Shown: positions 1-10,490 of the stretch, in pieces
Position numbering within the stretch: position 1 is the stretch's first letter
Layout of the letters: each line of letters starts with the position of its first letter
NCBI RefSeq assembly: GCF_017873625.1
Contig: NZ_JAGGKL010000001.1
Coordinates: 273,001-337,000, forward strand
Reading direction: 5' to 3'
Length of the DNA stretch: 64,000 nt
From: Methanobacterium petrolearium
GTDB taxonomy: Archaea > Methanobacteriota > Methanobacteria > Methanobacteriales > Methanobacteriaceae
The notes under the pieces: generated by a model
What the model was told of the DNA's origin: nothing
The model's input: the letters and a program-made list of their open reading frames with translations, nothing else
Databases searched by the model: none
Program-made: the position numbers and the translations under genes

Positions 1-108
1 GATGCATGGGAACAGTGGATAAAAACTGGAGAAGATGTATATATCCAGGAACCTCTGGATCATGCAGCTGATATTTCCTATTTGGCTGTGAAAGATGCAG
101 TTATATAG
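1..108 (+). CDS. C-terminal end of an unidentified protein (partial)
   Basis: An open frame runs from the first base to a TAG at 106-108 and encodes 35 residues. The fragment is acidic and ends in AVKDAVI. It has no motif I recognise, and its start lies outside the window. A U-poor, AT-rich spacer separates it from the convergent ATPase gene that ends at 197. That it is coding is inferred only from the open frame at the window edge. Confidence 0.45.
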   Translation, partial: DAWEQWIKTGEDVYIQEPLDHAADISYLAVKDAVI

Positions 109-196
109 AAAATTAAAGTCTTTAGGAGCGTATGTGGTTGTATTGATAAGGGAGTATACTAAAATAGATATAATAAAATAAAAAAAGAGATTTTTT

Positions 197-1177
197 TTAG
201 GAAGCCCCTGCTTCAGGCTCCCCATATAGAATTTTACCAACTTCTTTCAGTTTATCGGTTCCCTTGATTTCCTCACGGAATAAAGGTATTTCAGCCACTA
301 ACTGTTCACCGAATTTCTGATGGATGCTTTCCATCCGTTTTTGTTGTATCTGGCGTCGTGCCCGGCAGAAATCACAGTCGGCTTCTTCAGGCTGGATCTG
401 GTTAACGATAACTGCATCAGCGTACATATTGTTCTTTTTTAAAGCTTCCATGGCTCTTTCGGATTCGTAGATGGACATTTCCTCAGGGATAACCACCATT
501 TTGAAGGATGTTCTTTCAGGATCGGCCATAACTTCCCTGGCAGCACGAATTTGTTTCTTGGTGGCTTCCATATCCTCTAAAGCTTTATCTTCTTCCTCTT
601 CATCCCCCATGAAGGGCATGATGTTTTTGAAGGCCTTGGCCATGCTTCCGATCTGTCTTCGGACTTTGATCATCTTTCCCACCCAACTGTCCATCATTTC
701 AGGGAAAGATAAAAGTCGTAGGGTGTGTCCAGTTGGTGCTGTGTCGAAAACCACGATGTCGTACTCATCAGTGGTCATGTACTGCAAAAATTTGTCAAAA
801 GCCGCAGCTTCGTCTATTCCTGGGGACATGGTGGCCATTTCCATCTGATCTTCCATCATACCCATGTCCATACCAGGGTTAAGGGCCTGTTGTTCCTTCA
901 TCTTGGCCTGGTAATCCTTCATGGCTATTTCAGGATCGATTTCCGCAGCCCACAAGTTTTCACCGATAGGGGTGGGGTCGTGTCCAAGGTTCTTTTCTAA
1001 AGAGTCAGAAAGGGAGTGAGCAGGGTCTGTTGAGATTACCAGAGTTTTTTTCCCTTCTTCAGCTAACCATAGGGCGGTTGCAGCTGAAACAGTGGTTTTA
1101 CCCACTCCGCCTTTACCTCCAATAAATACGAATGTTGTTTTTCCTTTTTTAAATTTGAAAAGGTCTTTAAATGCCAT
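197..1177 (-). CDS. ArsA/Get3-family ATPase
   Basis: Deviant Walker A P-loop ATPase of 326 residues. The P-loop GGKGGVGKTT is at residues 20-29, the switch I region DPAHSLSDS begins at D51, and DTAPTGHTLR begins at D145. A CDFC pair (C268, C271) matches the zinc CxxC that holds the Get3 homodimer together. A methionine-rich stretch at about 100-117 lies where Get3 proteins have their hydrophobic client-binding helices. Family members either power arsenite efflux (ArsA) or chaperone tail-anchored membrane proteins (Get3). The single ATPase domain, the CxxC and the absence of arsenic genes nearby favour a Get3-like role, but that is inference. A GGAGG lies about 8 bases before the ATG. The gene stands alone. 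Confidence 0.93.
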   Translation of the reverse strand: MAFKDLFKFKKGKTTFVFIGGKGGVGKTTVSAATALWLAEEGKKTLVISTDPAHSLSDSLEKNLGHDPTPIGENLWAAEIDPEIAMKDYQAKMKEQQALNPGMDMGMMEDQMEMATMSPGIDEAAAFDKFLQYMTTDEYDIVVFDTAPTGHTLRLLSFPEMMDSWVGKMIKVRRQIGSMAKAFKNIMPFMGDEEEEDKALEDMEATKKQIRAAREVMADPERTSFKMVVIPEEMSIYESERAMEALKKNNMYADAVIVNQIQPEEADCDFCRARRQIQQKRMESIHQKFGEQLVAEIPLFREEIKGTDKLKEVGKILYGEPEAGAS

Positions 1178-1485
1178 TATTCATGCCTCCATTAATTCGT
1201 CTAGATTTAATAAGCCTAAAATAAGCCTTAATCTTTCTGGGTTAATAGTTTCTATGGGATTATCTTACTTAAATTCTGTGGACATATAAAAATTGTGCAA
1301 ATCCATATTAAATAAGGACATATAATATAATCAAATGATAACATAGCAAATCCATTTACACAAGAAAAATTGGTTATTAAGGGTTAAACATGGTTTTAGG
1401 AGTAGATAAAAATTCCAATGGTTCATTAATATATTATACTAAAATTAGGACCATTTCCTAAATTAGATAAATACTTGGTGATGAT
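1178..1485. promoter_or_regulatory. Divergent intergenic region with the nadE promoter and an inverted repeat
   Basis: No convincing gene. It holds the upstream regions of the ATPase gene (minus) and nadE (plus). An AT-rich TATA-like stretch near 1425-1440 precedes a 6-bp inverted repeat, TTAGGA-N5-TCCTAA, at 1445-1461. That places the repeat about where nadE transcription would start. A 23-codon frame at 1390 is discussed under rejected items. Confidence 0.4.
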
Positions 1486-2295
1486 ATGGGTTATGATAAC
1501 AGAATTTTACCGGTTTTAGACGTTTCTAAAGTGGCATTTGAGATATCTACTTTCATTGAAAATTCATTAATAGAATCAAATGCCCAGGGATTGGTAGTGG
1601 GCCTTAGTGGGGGATTGGATTCATCGGTCACAGCCAAACTCTGTGCAGAAGTTGTGAATAAGGATAAAATTCTGGGACTAATAATGCCCAGCCAGAGTAC
1701 AAATAAAGAGGACATCAATGATGCTGTAAACCTGGCAGAGGAACTGGGCATAAAACACAAAACCATACAGGTTGATCCACTCATCGAACCAGTCCAGAAA
1801 GTATGTAGTCGTTCTGTGGACGATGAGAATTATAAACTAGCTGGCGCAAATCTCAAGGCCCGTATGAGGATGCTAATCCTTTATTACCATGCTAACGCAT
1901 TGAACCGGTTGGTAGCAGGTACTGGTAATAGAACCGAACTTTTAGTGGGTTATTTCACCAAATATGGTGATGGTGGGGTGGATATCCTCCCTATTGGGGG
2001 ATTGTACAAAACTGATGTAAGAAAATTAGCAGAACATCTTGAAATCCCTGATAACATTCAAAATAAAGATCCTACAGCAGGGTTATGGCCAGGACAGACT
2101 GATGAAGATGATCTCGGAATAAAATACGAACTTTTAGATGAGATATTGTACCTCATGGCTGAAAAAGGAATGGAAAAAGACGAAATCGCTCAAAAACTCA
2201 AAATAAGCCTGGATGAAGTGGTAAATGTTAAATTAATGGTGAGGGCAGCAGAACACAAACTAAAAATGCCACCGATGCCACCAATAGTTAGGTAA
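1486..2295 (+). CDS. nadE: NAD+ synthase, ammonia-dependent
   Basis: Catalyses the last step of NAD synthesis, ATP-dependent amidation of nicotinate adenine dinucleotide. The 269-residue protein has the N-type ATP pyrophosphatase loop SGGLDSS at 41-47 and the NadE signatures GTGNRTELLVGY and DPTAGLWPGQTDE. It lacks the N-terminal glutaminase domain of long NadE forms, so it should use free ammonia. The ATG follows GGTGATGAT closely. The downstream cutA starts about 70 bases later on the same strand and could be co-transcribed. Confidence 0.97.
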   Translation: MGYDNRILPVLDVSKVAFEISTFIENSLIESNAQGLVVGLSGGLDSSVTAKLCAEVVNKDKILGLIMPSQSTNKEDINDAVNLAEELGIKHKTIQVDPLIEPVQKVCSRSVDDENYKLAGANLKARMRMLILYYHANALNRLVAGTGNRTELLVGYFTKYGDGGVDILPIGGLYKTDVRKLAEHLEIPDNIQNKDPTAGLWPGQTDEDDLGIKYELLDEILYLMAEKGMEKDEIAQKLKISLDEVVNVKLMVRAAEHKLKMPPMPPIVR

Positions 2296-2366
2296 CTCTG
2301 ATAACATAACCTTACCGGATGAAAACACCCACTATTTAAATTATAAATGATATATGGGTTTAATCA

Positions 2367-2699
2367 ATGACATATGGGAAGTTTTGCATGTATTCAATGA
2401 TTTATGTAACTGTTTCTGGAGTTGAAGAAGCCAAAAAAATAGCGAAAATTCTTTTAAATGAAAAAATTGTAGCCTGTGCTAATATAATCCCTGTCATGGA
2501 ATCTATTTATTGGTGGGAGGGAGATCTGGAGGAAGATGTTGAATCCATCCTCCTTTTGAAGACCAGTTCAGAATTGGTAGATAAAGTTATAGACAGGGTA
2601 AAAGATATTCACAGTTACCAAACTCCCTGCGTGCTGGAAATCCAGATTAAAAAGGGATCACAGGACTACTTGGATTGGCTGGAAAACGCATTGAAATAG
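2367..2699 (+). CDS. cutA: CutA-family divalent cation tolerance protein
   Basis: Small trimeric protein family linked to divalent metal tolerance; its biochemical role is unsettled. The core MIYVTVSG...EEAKKIAKILL, the ACANIIP segment and YWWEGDLEED are diagnostic, and the C-terminus ends with LDWLENALK as usual for CutA. The open frame gives 110 residues. Family alignment suggests that translation may start at the ATG at 2388 or 2397, because the first 7-10 residues are not family-like and there is no strong ribosome binding site at 2367. Confidence 0.95.
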   Translation: MTYGKFCMYSMIYVTVSGVEEAKKIAKILLNEKIVACANIIPVMESIYWWEGDLEEDVESILLLKTSSELVDKVIDRVKDIHSYQTPCVLEIQIKKGSQDYLDWLENALK

Positions 2700-2790
2700 T
2701 CAAATCTAGTATAACTTGTTTAAATTTTTAGTTAAGAAATTGATGATAATTTAATTTTACCAAATCAAAGACAATAATGGCGGTGATGCA

Positions 2791-5643
2791 GTGACAGACA
2801 TTAAAATAGAGGAGAAATGGCAGAAGAAATGGAAAGATGCAAAATTATTTCAATCTAATCCTGATAACCGAGAAAAAGTTTTCTTAACCGTGGCCTATCC
2901 CTACCCCAGCGGGGCAATGCACGTGGGACACGGCCGTACATACACAGTACCTGATGTTTACGCCCGTTTTAAGAGAATGCAAGGATACAATGTACTATTC
3001 CCCATGGGATGGCATGTAACCGGGGCACCAGTAATAGGCATAGCCAAACGTATTAAAAGACAGGATCCCTGGACACTTGACATCTACCAAAACGTTCACA
3101 AAGTACCATTAAGTGAACTTGAAAAGTTCACCGACCCCCATTACATTGTAAAATATTTCAGCGAAGAATACCGTCAGGTAATGACACACTTAGGTTATTC
3201 CATTGACTGGAGACGCGAATTCACCACCATAGACCCCACTTACCAGAAATTCATCACCTGGCAATTCGCTAAACTCAATGAAAAAGGATTAGTACGCCGA
3301 GGATCCCACCCGGTTAAGTACTGCCCAGATGATGAAAACCCAGTAGGGGACCATGACCTTCTGGAAGGTGAAGGAGTCACAATAAACGAATTAACCTTGA
3401 TTAAGTTTTCAATAAATGGAACATATCTGGTAGCCGCCACATTCAGGCCCGAAACGCTATTCGGTGCTACTAACATCTGGTTAAATCCTGATGAGAAATA
3501 TGTTAAGGTTAAAATGGATGATGAGGAATGGATCATCAGCCAAAAAGCCTATGAAAATCTGTTAAACCAGAAAAACAACCTGGAACTGGTGGGAGATGTT
3601 GATGCAGCTGGTCTCATTGGACAGTACGTGGAAAACCCTGTAACCGGAAAAAAACACATGATTTTACCTGCATCATTCGTAGACCCTGATTATGCTACGG
3701 GAGTAGTATATTCTGTACCTGCACATGCCCCTGCTGATTACATAGCTCTCCAGGACCTTAAAAATGACACTGAAACCCTGAAAAAATATGGAATACAGGA
3801 AAAAGTCGAAAAAATCCAGCCAATCGGCCTTATAAGCCTTAAAGGATTTGGAAAACACCCTGCAGTGGAGATGATAGAGCAGATGGGTGTTAAAAACCAG
3901 AATGACCCCAAACTCAAGGAAGCCACCAACCAAATGTACAAACTGGAACATGCAAAGGGAGTAATCAAAGAGCATGTTACAGATTACGCTGGCTTCAAGG
4001 TACCTCAGGCCAGGGATGCCATTAAAGAACACCTCCTGGAAGTGGGTAAAGGGGACATAATGTATGAATTCGCAGAAAAACCTGTGATCTGCCGTTGCGG
4101 CACTAAATGTGTGGTTAAAATTCTGGACAACCAGTGGTTCCTCAAATACTCCGATGAAAAATGGACCCAGACCACCCTCAACTGCCTGGAAGGTATGAAC
4201 ACCGTACCAGGGGAGATAAGATCCAACTTTGAATATTACCTTAACTGGTTACATGACTGGGCATGTGCCCGTAGAATAGGATTGGGAACACCCTTACCAT
4301 GGGATCCACAATGGTTAATCGAGCCTTTAAGTGACTCAACCATTTACATGAGTTATTACACCATCGCCCCCCACTTGAAAAAGATGGACCCTGAAAAAAT
4401 GGATGAAGAATTCTTTGATCACATTTTCCTGGATAAAAAAACCGATAAAAACATTCCACCCGCCATAAAAGAAGAATTCAACTACTGGTATCCCTTAGAC
4501 TGGAGGTTATCTGCCAAGGACCTGGTGGGAAACCACCTTTCATTCCACCTGTTCCATCACTCTGCCATATTCCCTGAGGAAAAATGGCCCCAGGGAGTGG
4601 TGGTCTTTGGAATGGGCCTCCTGGAAGGCAATAAAATGTCTTCTTCCAAGGGAAACATCATCCTCCTGGAAGATGCCATAAAAATCCACGGAGCCGATGT
4701 GGTACGGTTGTTCCTCATGTCCTCAGCTGAACCATGGCAGGACTTTGACTGGAGGGAAAAAGAGGTTATAGGAACCAAAAAACGCCTAGAATGGTTCATA
4801 GAATTCGCTGCCATGGTGGATGAACTACACGGTTCACAGATCCAGTTAACAGATTACATCCAAGCCCCGGATGTTGATAACTCCATCAACGCCTGGATGA
4901 TCAGCCAGGTTAACCAGAGGGTTCGAGACGCCACCCATGCATTGGAAGGATTCCAGACCAGGAAAGCACTACAAGAAGCATTATTCCTGTTTAAGAAGGA
5001 CATAGACCATTATCTGCACAGGGTGGACCATGAACTCAAGAAAGATGCTGGTCAGGAAGAAATAACCCAGGTACTTGCACATGTCTTAGGAATATGGATC
5101 CGTTTAATGGCCCCATTCACCCCACATGCCTGTGAAGAACTGTGGGAAAGACACGGAGGTCAGGGATTTGCATCACAAACGCCATGGCCTGAAGTAGATG
5201 AAAGTCTCATTGATGAAAAAGTCCACAAGGGTGAGGAAATCATCCAGGGACTGGTGGATGATGTCAGGGAGATTGAAAAGATCACCAAAACCATCCCAGA
5301 AAAAGTACATGTTTACCTGGCTCCTGAATGGAAATGGAAGGTCTTTGAAATTGCCCATGAAGTTGGAAAACCAGATGTTGGTCAGATCATGGGAAGATCC
5401 ATTAAGGCCAACATCCATGATGATAAGAAGGAACTGGCAGGATTCGCCCAGAAGATAGTTCGAGAGATGACCCGTATAAACTACGTAGGATATGTAGATG
5501 AAAAACACCTCTTGGAAGATGCACTGGACTACATTGCCAGAGGAACAGGTGCCCAGGTGATAATATACCAGGAACCAACTTACGATCCCAAAAACAAAGC
5601 CAGGAATGCATTACCCTACAAACCAGCACTGTATATTGAATGA
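2791..5643 (+). CDS. leuS: Leucyl-tRNA synthetase
   Basis: Class I aminoacyl-tRNA synthetase of 950 residues, the archaeal/eukaryal type. The HIGH motif is HVGH at 44-47 inside PYPSGAMHVGHGRT, and the KMSKS motif is KMSSS beginning at K615. The CP1 editing insertion fills roughly residues 170-420, and an anticodon-binding and C-terminal region follows. Start is a GTG at 2791 preceded by GGCGGTGATG. A strong hairpin follows the stop codon and separates it from the convergent FAH-family gene. Confidence 0.98.
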   Translation: MTDIKIEEKWQKKWKDAKLFQSNPDNREKVFLTVAYPYPSGAMHVGHGRTYTVPDVYARFKRMQGYNVLFPMGWHVTGAPVIGIAKRIKRQDPWTLDIYQNVHKVPLSELEKFTDPHYIVKYFSEEYRQVMTHLGYSIDWRREFTTIDPTYQKFITWQFAKLNEKGLVRRGSHPVKYCPDDENPVGDHDLLEGEGVTINELTLIKFSINGTYLVAATFRPETLFGATNIWLNPDEKYVKVKMDDEEWIISQKAYENLLNQKNNLELVGDVDAAGLIGQYVENPVTGKKHMILPASFVDPDYATGVVYSVPAHAPADYIALQDLKNDTETLKKYGIQEKVEKIQPIGLISLKGFGKHPAVEMIEQMGVKNQNDPKLKEATNQMYKLEHAKGVIKEHVTDYAGFKVPQARDAIKEHLLEVGKGDIMYEFAEKPVICRCGTKCVVKILDNQWFLKYSDEKWTQTTLNCLEGMNTVPGEIRSNFEYYLNWLHDWACARRIGLGTPLPWDPQWLIEPLSDSTIYMSYYTIAPHLKKMDPEKMDEEFFDHIFLDKKTDKNIPPAIKEEFNYWYPLDWRLSAKDLVGNHLSFHLFHHSAIFPEEKWPQGVVVFGMGLLEGNKMSSSKGNIILLEDAIKIHGADVVRLFLMSSAEPWQDFDWREKEVIGTKKRLEWFIEFAAMVDELHGSQIQLTDYIQAPDVDNSINAWMISQVNQRVRDATHALEGFQTRKALQEALFLFKKDIDHYLHRVDHELKKDAGQEEITQVLAHVLGIWIRLMAPFTPHACEELWERHGGQGFASQTPWPEVDESLIDEKVHKGEEIIQGLVDDVREIEKITKTIPEKVHVYLAPEWKWKVFEIAHEVGKPDVGQIMGRSIKANIHDDKKELAGFAQKIVREMTRINYVGYVDEKHLLEDALDYIARGTGAQVIIYQEPTYDPKNKARNALPYKPALYIE

Positions 5644-5677
5644 AATTCGACATTAAAAATACAGGTTAAAATATAGG

Positions 5678-5703
5678 ATCATCTCCCTTTAAAGGGGGAT
5701 GAT
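5678..5703. terminator. 26-base hairpin between convergent genes
   Basis: A 13-bp stem with no unpaired loop bases beyond the turn. The left arm ATCATCTCCCTTT and right arm AAAGGGGGATGAT are complementary apart from one T-G wobble. It lies 35 bases after leuS and 81 bases from the end of the opposite gene. It could stop transcription or protect 3' ends on both strands. Archaeal termination depends mainly on U-tracts, so the role is inferred. Confidence 0.5.
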
Positions 5704-5783
5704 ATTGGGGTTTTAGAGGTGTAATTATCTTTTAACAAAAGGTGATTACCTGATAAACGTGACATGCATAGTTATTCTTTCTA

Positions 5784-6560
5784 TTAACTTTTTGTCACGC
5801 GATTTTTAAGAGTTCCAATTCCTTCCACATTAACTTCTGCAACATCACCAACCTGCAGGGGTCCCACTCCTGGCGGAGTTCCAGTGGCGATCACATCACC
5901 TGGTTGCAGGGTCATAATTTCTGATATAAAGCTTATCAACTCTTTTGGAGTAAATATCATATTTTTGGTACGGGAATCCTGTTTAACTTCACCATTAACC
6001 TTCATACATACTCTCTGATTAGAAGGATCAAGTTCAGTTTCTATCCATGGGCCGATGGGACAGAATGTATCGAAACTTTTTGCACGAGTCCACTGCCCAT
6101 CTTTTTCCTGTAAATCTCGGGCAGTAACATCGTTAAGAACAGTATAACCTGCAATGTAATCCAAAGCATCATCTTCACTAACGAAACGGGCTTCATGACC
6201 AATCACCACAGCCAATTCTGCCTCATAATCCACATGATGGGACTGGGCAGGATAAATGATACTATCTTCATGGCCGATAACCGTAGTTGAAGGCTTTAAA
6301 AACAGGATAGGTTCATCAGGAAGGGCCATATTCAACTCTTCAGCATGGTCACGGTAATTTAAACCCACACAAATGATTTTACTGGGTTTAACTGGTGGAA
6401 GAATCTTAACTTCATTTAACAAGTAAAACTCTTTCCTTTCCAGATGATCAGGGTGTGAATGGGCTGCTTCAAGGAGAGAATGTTCTATTTCAACCATTCC
6501 TCCATTGATAATCGCACCATTTTTTTCCTTTCCATCTTTTTTAAATCTTAAAAGCTTCAT
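5784..6560 (-). CDS. Fumarylacetoacetate hydrolase (FAH) family protein
   Basis: A 258-residue enzyme of the FAH superfamily, which hydrolyses, decarboxylates or isomerises small beta-diketo and oxo acids. Visible signatures are VGLNYRDHAEEL near 65-76, FLKPSTTVIG, the metal-ligand region with E113 and E115 in DYEAELAVVIG, D144 in NDVTARDLQ, and the C-terminal GDVIATGTPPGVG. The short N-terminal domain plus catalytic domain matches FAHD1/HpcE-like proteins. The substrate cannot be told from sequence; oxaloacetate decarboxylase or acylpyruvase activity is possible. Translation probably starts at 6560 after GGGATT. Confidence 0.92.
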   Translation of the reverse strand: MKLLRFKKDGKEKNGAIINGGMVEIEHSLLEAAHSHPDHLERKEFYLLNEVKILPPVKPSKIICVGLNYRDHAEELNMALPDEPILFLKPSTTVIGHEDSIIYPAQSHHVDYEAELAVVIGHEARFVSEDDALDYIAGYTVLNDVTARDLQEKDGQWTRAKSFDTFCPIGPWIETELDPSNQRVCMKVNGEVKQDSRTKNMIFTPKELISFISEIMTLQPGDVIATGTPPGVGPLQVGDVAEVNVEGIGTLKNRVTKS

Positions 6561-6605
6561 AGAATCCCTACAATTACATTTATCCGGTCAAAATGTAATA
6601 ATACA

Positions 6606-6676
6606 TTCAACTTAGATGATTCATTCGTCTTAAATGATTTTTTAAATTTTGATGATTCTTTCAACTTAGATGATTC
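6606..6676. repeat. 17-bp direct repeat at the hisG 3' end
   Basis: TTCAACTTAGATGATTC occurs at 6606-6622 and 6660-6676. The second copy overlaps the last codons and stop of hisG (minus strand). The segment between also carries two related GATGATT pieces. It looks like a local duplication of the gene end into its 3' untranslated region. Confidence 0.6.
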
Positions 6677-7526
6677 TTTCAATGGGAACCACCAGAATAT
6701 CCCGGGCACCGATCTTTTTCAAACGATTAACCACCTGGAATACCTCATGTTCATCCACCACAGCGTGAACTGCCACCACCCTATTATCAGAGAGGACTTG
6801 AGATACAGTGGGGCCGCTCATCCCTGGCATGGCCTTTTTAACTTCGTCCAGGACTTCCTCATCCACATTCATCATCACCAGTTTTTTACCCTCAGCATCC
6901 AGAACACCACGTATTCCAGTTCTGATTTGTTCAATTTTATCTTTTTTCTCCTGGTAGCTTTCAGGATTGGCTATAAGATGCACAGAGCTTTTTAAGATGG
7001 TTTCCACTATCTTCAGATGATTCATCTTCAAAGTGGTGCCCGTGCTGGTAAGATCAGATATAAGGTCTGATACTCCAATAAAAGGAGCTATTTCGGTTGA
7101 ACCACTAAGTTGGACTATTTTAACTGGTATTCCATTGGTTTCAAGATATTTTTCAGTGAGGTGGGGGAATTCAGTGGCCACAATAGAACCTTCCTTAACA
7201 TCGGAAAGCTGGTTGATATCGGAGTCTTCAGGGGCAGCCAGCACCAATTTGGATTTTCCAAAGCCCAAGTCTTCTAATATTTCCACACGGACTTCTTTTT
7301 CCCGTATTAAATCCAGACCAGTCATTCCCAGGTCAGCAGCACCATCAGCAACGAATTCAGGAATATCAGAGGCCCGGGTGAACATAACATTAATCTGCTG
7401 GTCGAAAGTTGCTGAAAAAAGCCTGCGATTAACGGTATCCTTCAATCCAATCCCTGCCTTAGATAACAATTTTACTGCAGGGTCACTGATCCTTCCCTTG
7501 GATGGAAGGGCTATTTTTATTTCCAT
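6666..7526 (-). CDS. hisG: ATP phosphoribosyltransferase, long form
   Basis: First enzyme of histidine biosynthesis, joining ATP and PRPP. The 286-residue length and the C-terminal regulatory domain (DEHEVFQVVNRLKKIGARDILVVPIERII) mark the long HisG form, which does not need HisZ and is usually inhibited by histidine. Signatures include LPSKGR at 7-12, GMTGLDLI, and the PRPP-binding stretch DLISDLTSTGTTL. The ATG follows a near-perfect AGGAGGATT. No other his genes are adjacent. Confidence 0.97.
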   Translation of the reverse strand: MEIKIALPSKGRISDPAVKLLSKAGIGLKDTVNRRLFSATFDQQINVMFTRASDIPEFVADGAADLGMTGLDLIREKEVRVEILEDLGFGKSKLVLAAPEDSDINQLSDVKEGSIVATEFPHLTEKYLETNGIPVKIVQLSGSTEIAPFIGVSDLISDLTSTGTTLKMNHLKIVETILKSSVHLIANPESYQEKKDKIEQIRTGIRGVLDAEGKKLVMMNVDEEVLDEVKKAMPGMSGPTVSQVLSDNRVVAVHAVVDEHEVFQVVNRLKKIGARDILVVPIERII

Positions 7527-7734
7527 TTAAAAAATCCTCCTAGACTAGAACATTGTTAAGTTAAAAACTTTAATAGGTGCATATAAATCTACTTGCATTC
7601 AACATTATCTTGAAAAAAATGATGGTAACCAGACGAGTAATGAAGAACTGGTTTTGTTGTTAAGTTTCACTAGAACTATAATGACGTAGATATTTATGTT
7701 ATTTTCCTCAATCTTAAAATAGATAGGTGGTCCC

Positions 7735-9027
<1,293 letters not shown>

Positions 9028-9098
9028 TTAGGTCCAATTTGATGATTAAACTGTTATATATTATTCAACTAGTAATTAATTCTATAAGGCGATATTTT

Positions 9099-9788
9099 AT
9101 GGTTGATAATGGAATTTTAACCCTTTTTGACGTTGATGGGACCCTGGTAAGGGGAGCTAGATGTCATTACATGGCTTTTGTCCATGCAGTTAGTAAGTTC
9201 TATGGAATGGAAGAAGATATCAGTGGTTTAAACTATGCTGGAAAAACCGACCCCCAGATACTGCGAGAAGTTCTGGAACTCGGTAAAATACCAGAGAAAG
9301 TCATTACTGATAACTTTCAGGATTGTTTGAATTATATGATTCAGGATTATGTGGCTAATGTGCATCGGGAGAATATTGTGGTGTTATCTGGTGTAAATAA
9401 GCTTTTGAATGAATTGAAAAATGAAAATGTTTTGTTAGGTCTTACCACTGGTAATCTGGAGCCAATTGCCTATGCTAAACTGGGGAGGGTGGGGTTGGAT
9501 GATTATTTTGCCTTTGGTGGATTTGGTAGTGATAGTCCAAAAAGGCCTTGCCTGGTGGAAAAAGCCCTTAAACGTGCTCGGAATCAATATGGCTTCCGGG
9601 GAGATCAGATATTTATTGTTGGGGACACTCCTCGTGATGTGGAGGCTGCCAGGCCATTTGATCTTAAAACTATAGCTGTGGCCACTGGCAGTTATTCTAC
9701 TGGGAAACTGGAAGAAACAGGGGCGGATTTTGTCTTTGATAGTTTAGAAAATGTTAACAGGGTATTAGAGATTATGGGGCTAAGTTAA
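9099..9788 (+). CDS. HAD-superfamily phosphatase
   Basis: Haloacid dehalogenase-type hydrolase related to phosphoglycolate phosphatase and Gph-like enzymes. The nucleophile motif is FDVDGTL with D11 and D13, motif II is TTGNLEP, and motif IV is GDTPRDVEAA. A longer open frame begins at 9039, but its first 20 residues are not family-like. The ATG at 9099 has AAGGCGAT at the right distance, so I place the start there (229 residues). The alpha-helical cap between motifs I and II fits the HAD_2 type. Substrate unknown. Confidence 0.92.
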   Translation: MVDNGILTLFDVDGTLVRGARCHYMAFVHAVSKFYGMEEDISGLNYAGKTDPQILREVLELGKIPEKVITDNFQDCLNYMIQDYVANVHRENIVVLSGVNKLLNELKNENVLLGLTTGNLEPIAYAKLGRVGLDDYFAFGGFGSDSPKRPCLVEKALKRARNQYGFRGDQIFIVGDTPRDVEAARPFDLKTIAVATGSYSTGKLEETGADFVFDSLENVNRVLEIMGLS

Positions 9789-9866
9789 GAGTATAAAACA
9801 CGTTAATAATACGTTATATGAGTCACGTTGAATAAGGGAGTATGTTAAGATTTAAGTGAACTACGA

Positions 9867-10046
9867 TTAAATCTTTCCGGCTTTTTCAAGTGCTTCGTTG
9901 TACCCTTTTTTAAACCCTATCTTGTAACCTTCTTTAAAAAGCTCTAAAGAGAATTCTCTCAGCCTTTCATTTTCTTTTTCGCAGTTTCGTTTATTTTTCT
10001 TAAACTGTTGCGTTTTTGAAGGTTCTTTATTTTTTAGTTTTTCCAT
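9867..10046 (-). CDS. Small lysine-rich hypothetical protein
   Basis: A 59-residue, highly charged protein, rich in Lys, Glu and Asn, that ends with KEGYKIGFKKGYNEALEKAGKI. It is probably helical. A GAGG precedes the ATG at 10046 by 7 bases; a TTG two codons upstream is the alternative. The KEGYKIGFKKGYNEAL segment resembles short amphipathic repeats of the form (E/K)GxxxGxxxGxxxA. I recognise no family. It sits alone between the HAD gene and the F390 synthetase-like gene, with a 14-bp palindrome 38 bases upstream. Confidence 0.6.
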   Translation of the reverse strand: MEKLKNKEPSKTQQFKKNKRNCEKENERLREFSLELFKEGYKIGFKKGYNEALEKAGKI

Positions 10047-10052
10047 ATTCAA

Positions 10053-10490
10053 TCCTCAATCACTTTTTAGGATAAATGATGGTAGAGGTGCACCTCTTAT
10101 TCTGTTTGGGTTCTTTCTTCTCACTCAATATTAAGGATTTAACACTATATAACTATTGCTATTTGTGGTTTGAAATACACATTTAGTGTCCAAAAGTTGG
10201 GGAATTATAAAATTAAAACCTTGATCTTGTCACTTCATGTGTTTTTAAAGAAGATGTTTTCAAGAAATAATATTCAATCAAAATGGTTATAACAAGTTAA
10301 AAAAGTTTTAACCTTCTTGATGGTGGATACTTTTTGTTTAAAGCATCCCTTTCCGAATATTTTTTTAATAATTATCTTTTCAAGGTTCCCTTTCTGGATT
10401 TAAAATTCTTAATTGTTATTAGTTAGGGAGTTTATATTAATTAAATGATCAAATATGTGCTGATGGATATTGATCGAGGGGGTGATTTAA
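10053..10490. promoter_or_regulatory. Intergenic region with a perfect 14-bp palindrome
   Basis: No gene seen. A perfect palindrome AGAGGTGCACCTCT at 10084-10097 lies upstream of the small minus-strand gene and is a candidate operator. The rest is AT-rich with oligo-T runs and TATA-like stretches, including the probable promoter of the gene starting at 10491. That gene has an excellent GGGGGTGATTT ribosome binding site just before its ATG. Confidence 0.4.

Noticed and set aside
1390..1461. 23-codon frame with AAGGG upstream before nadE
   Set aside because: Very short, overlaps the likely nadE promoter, and the peptide has no recognisable features.
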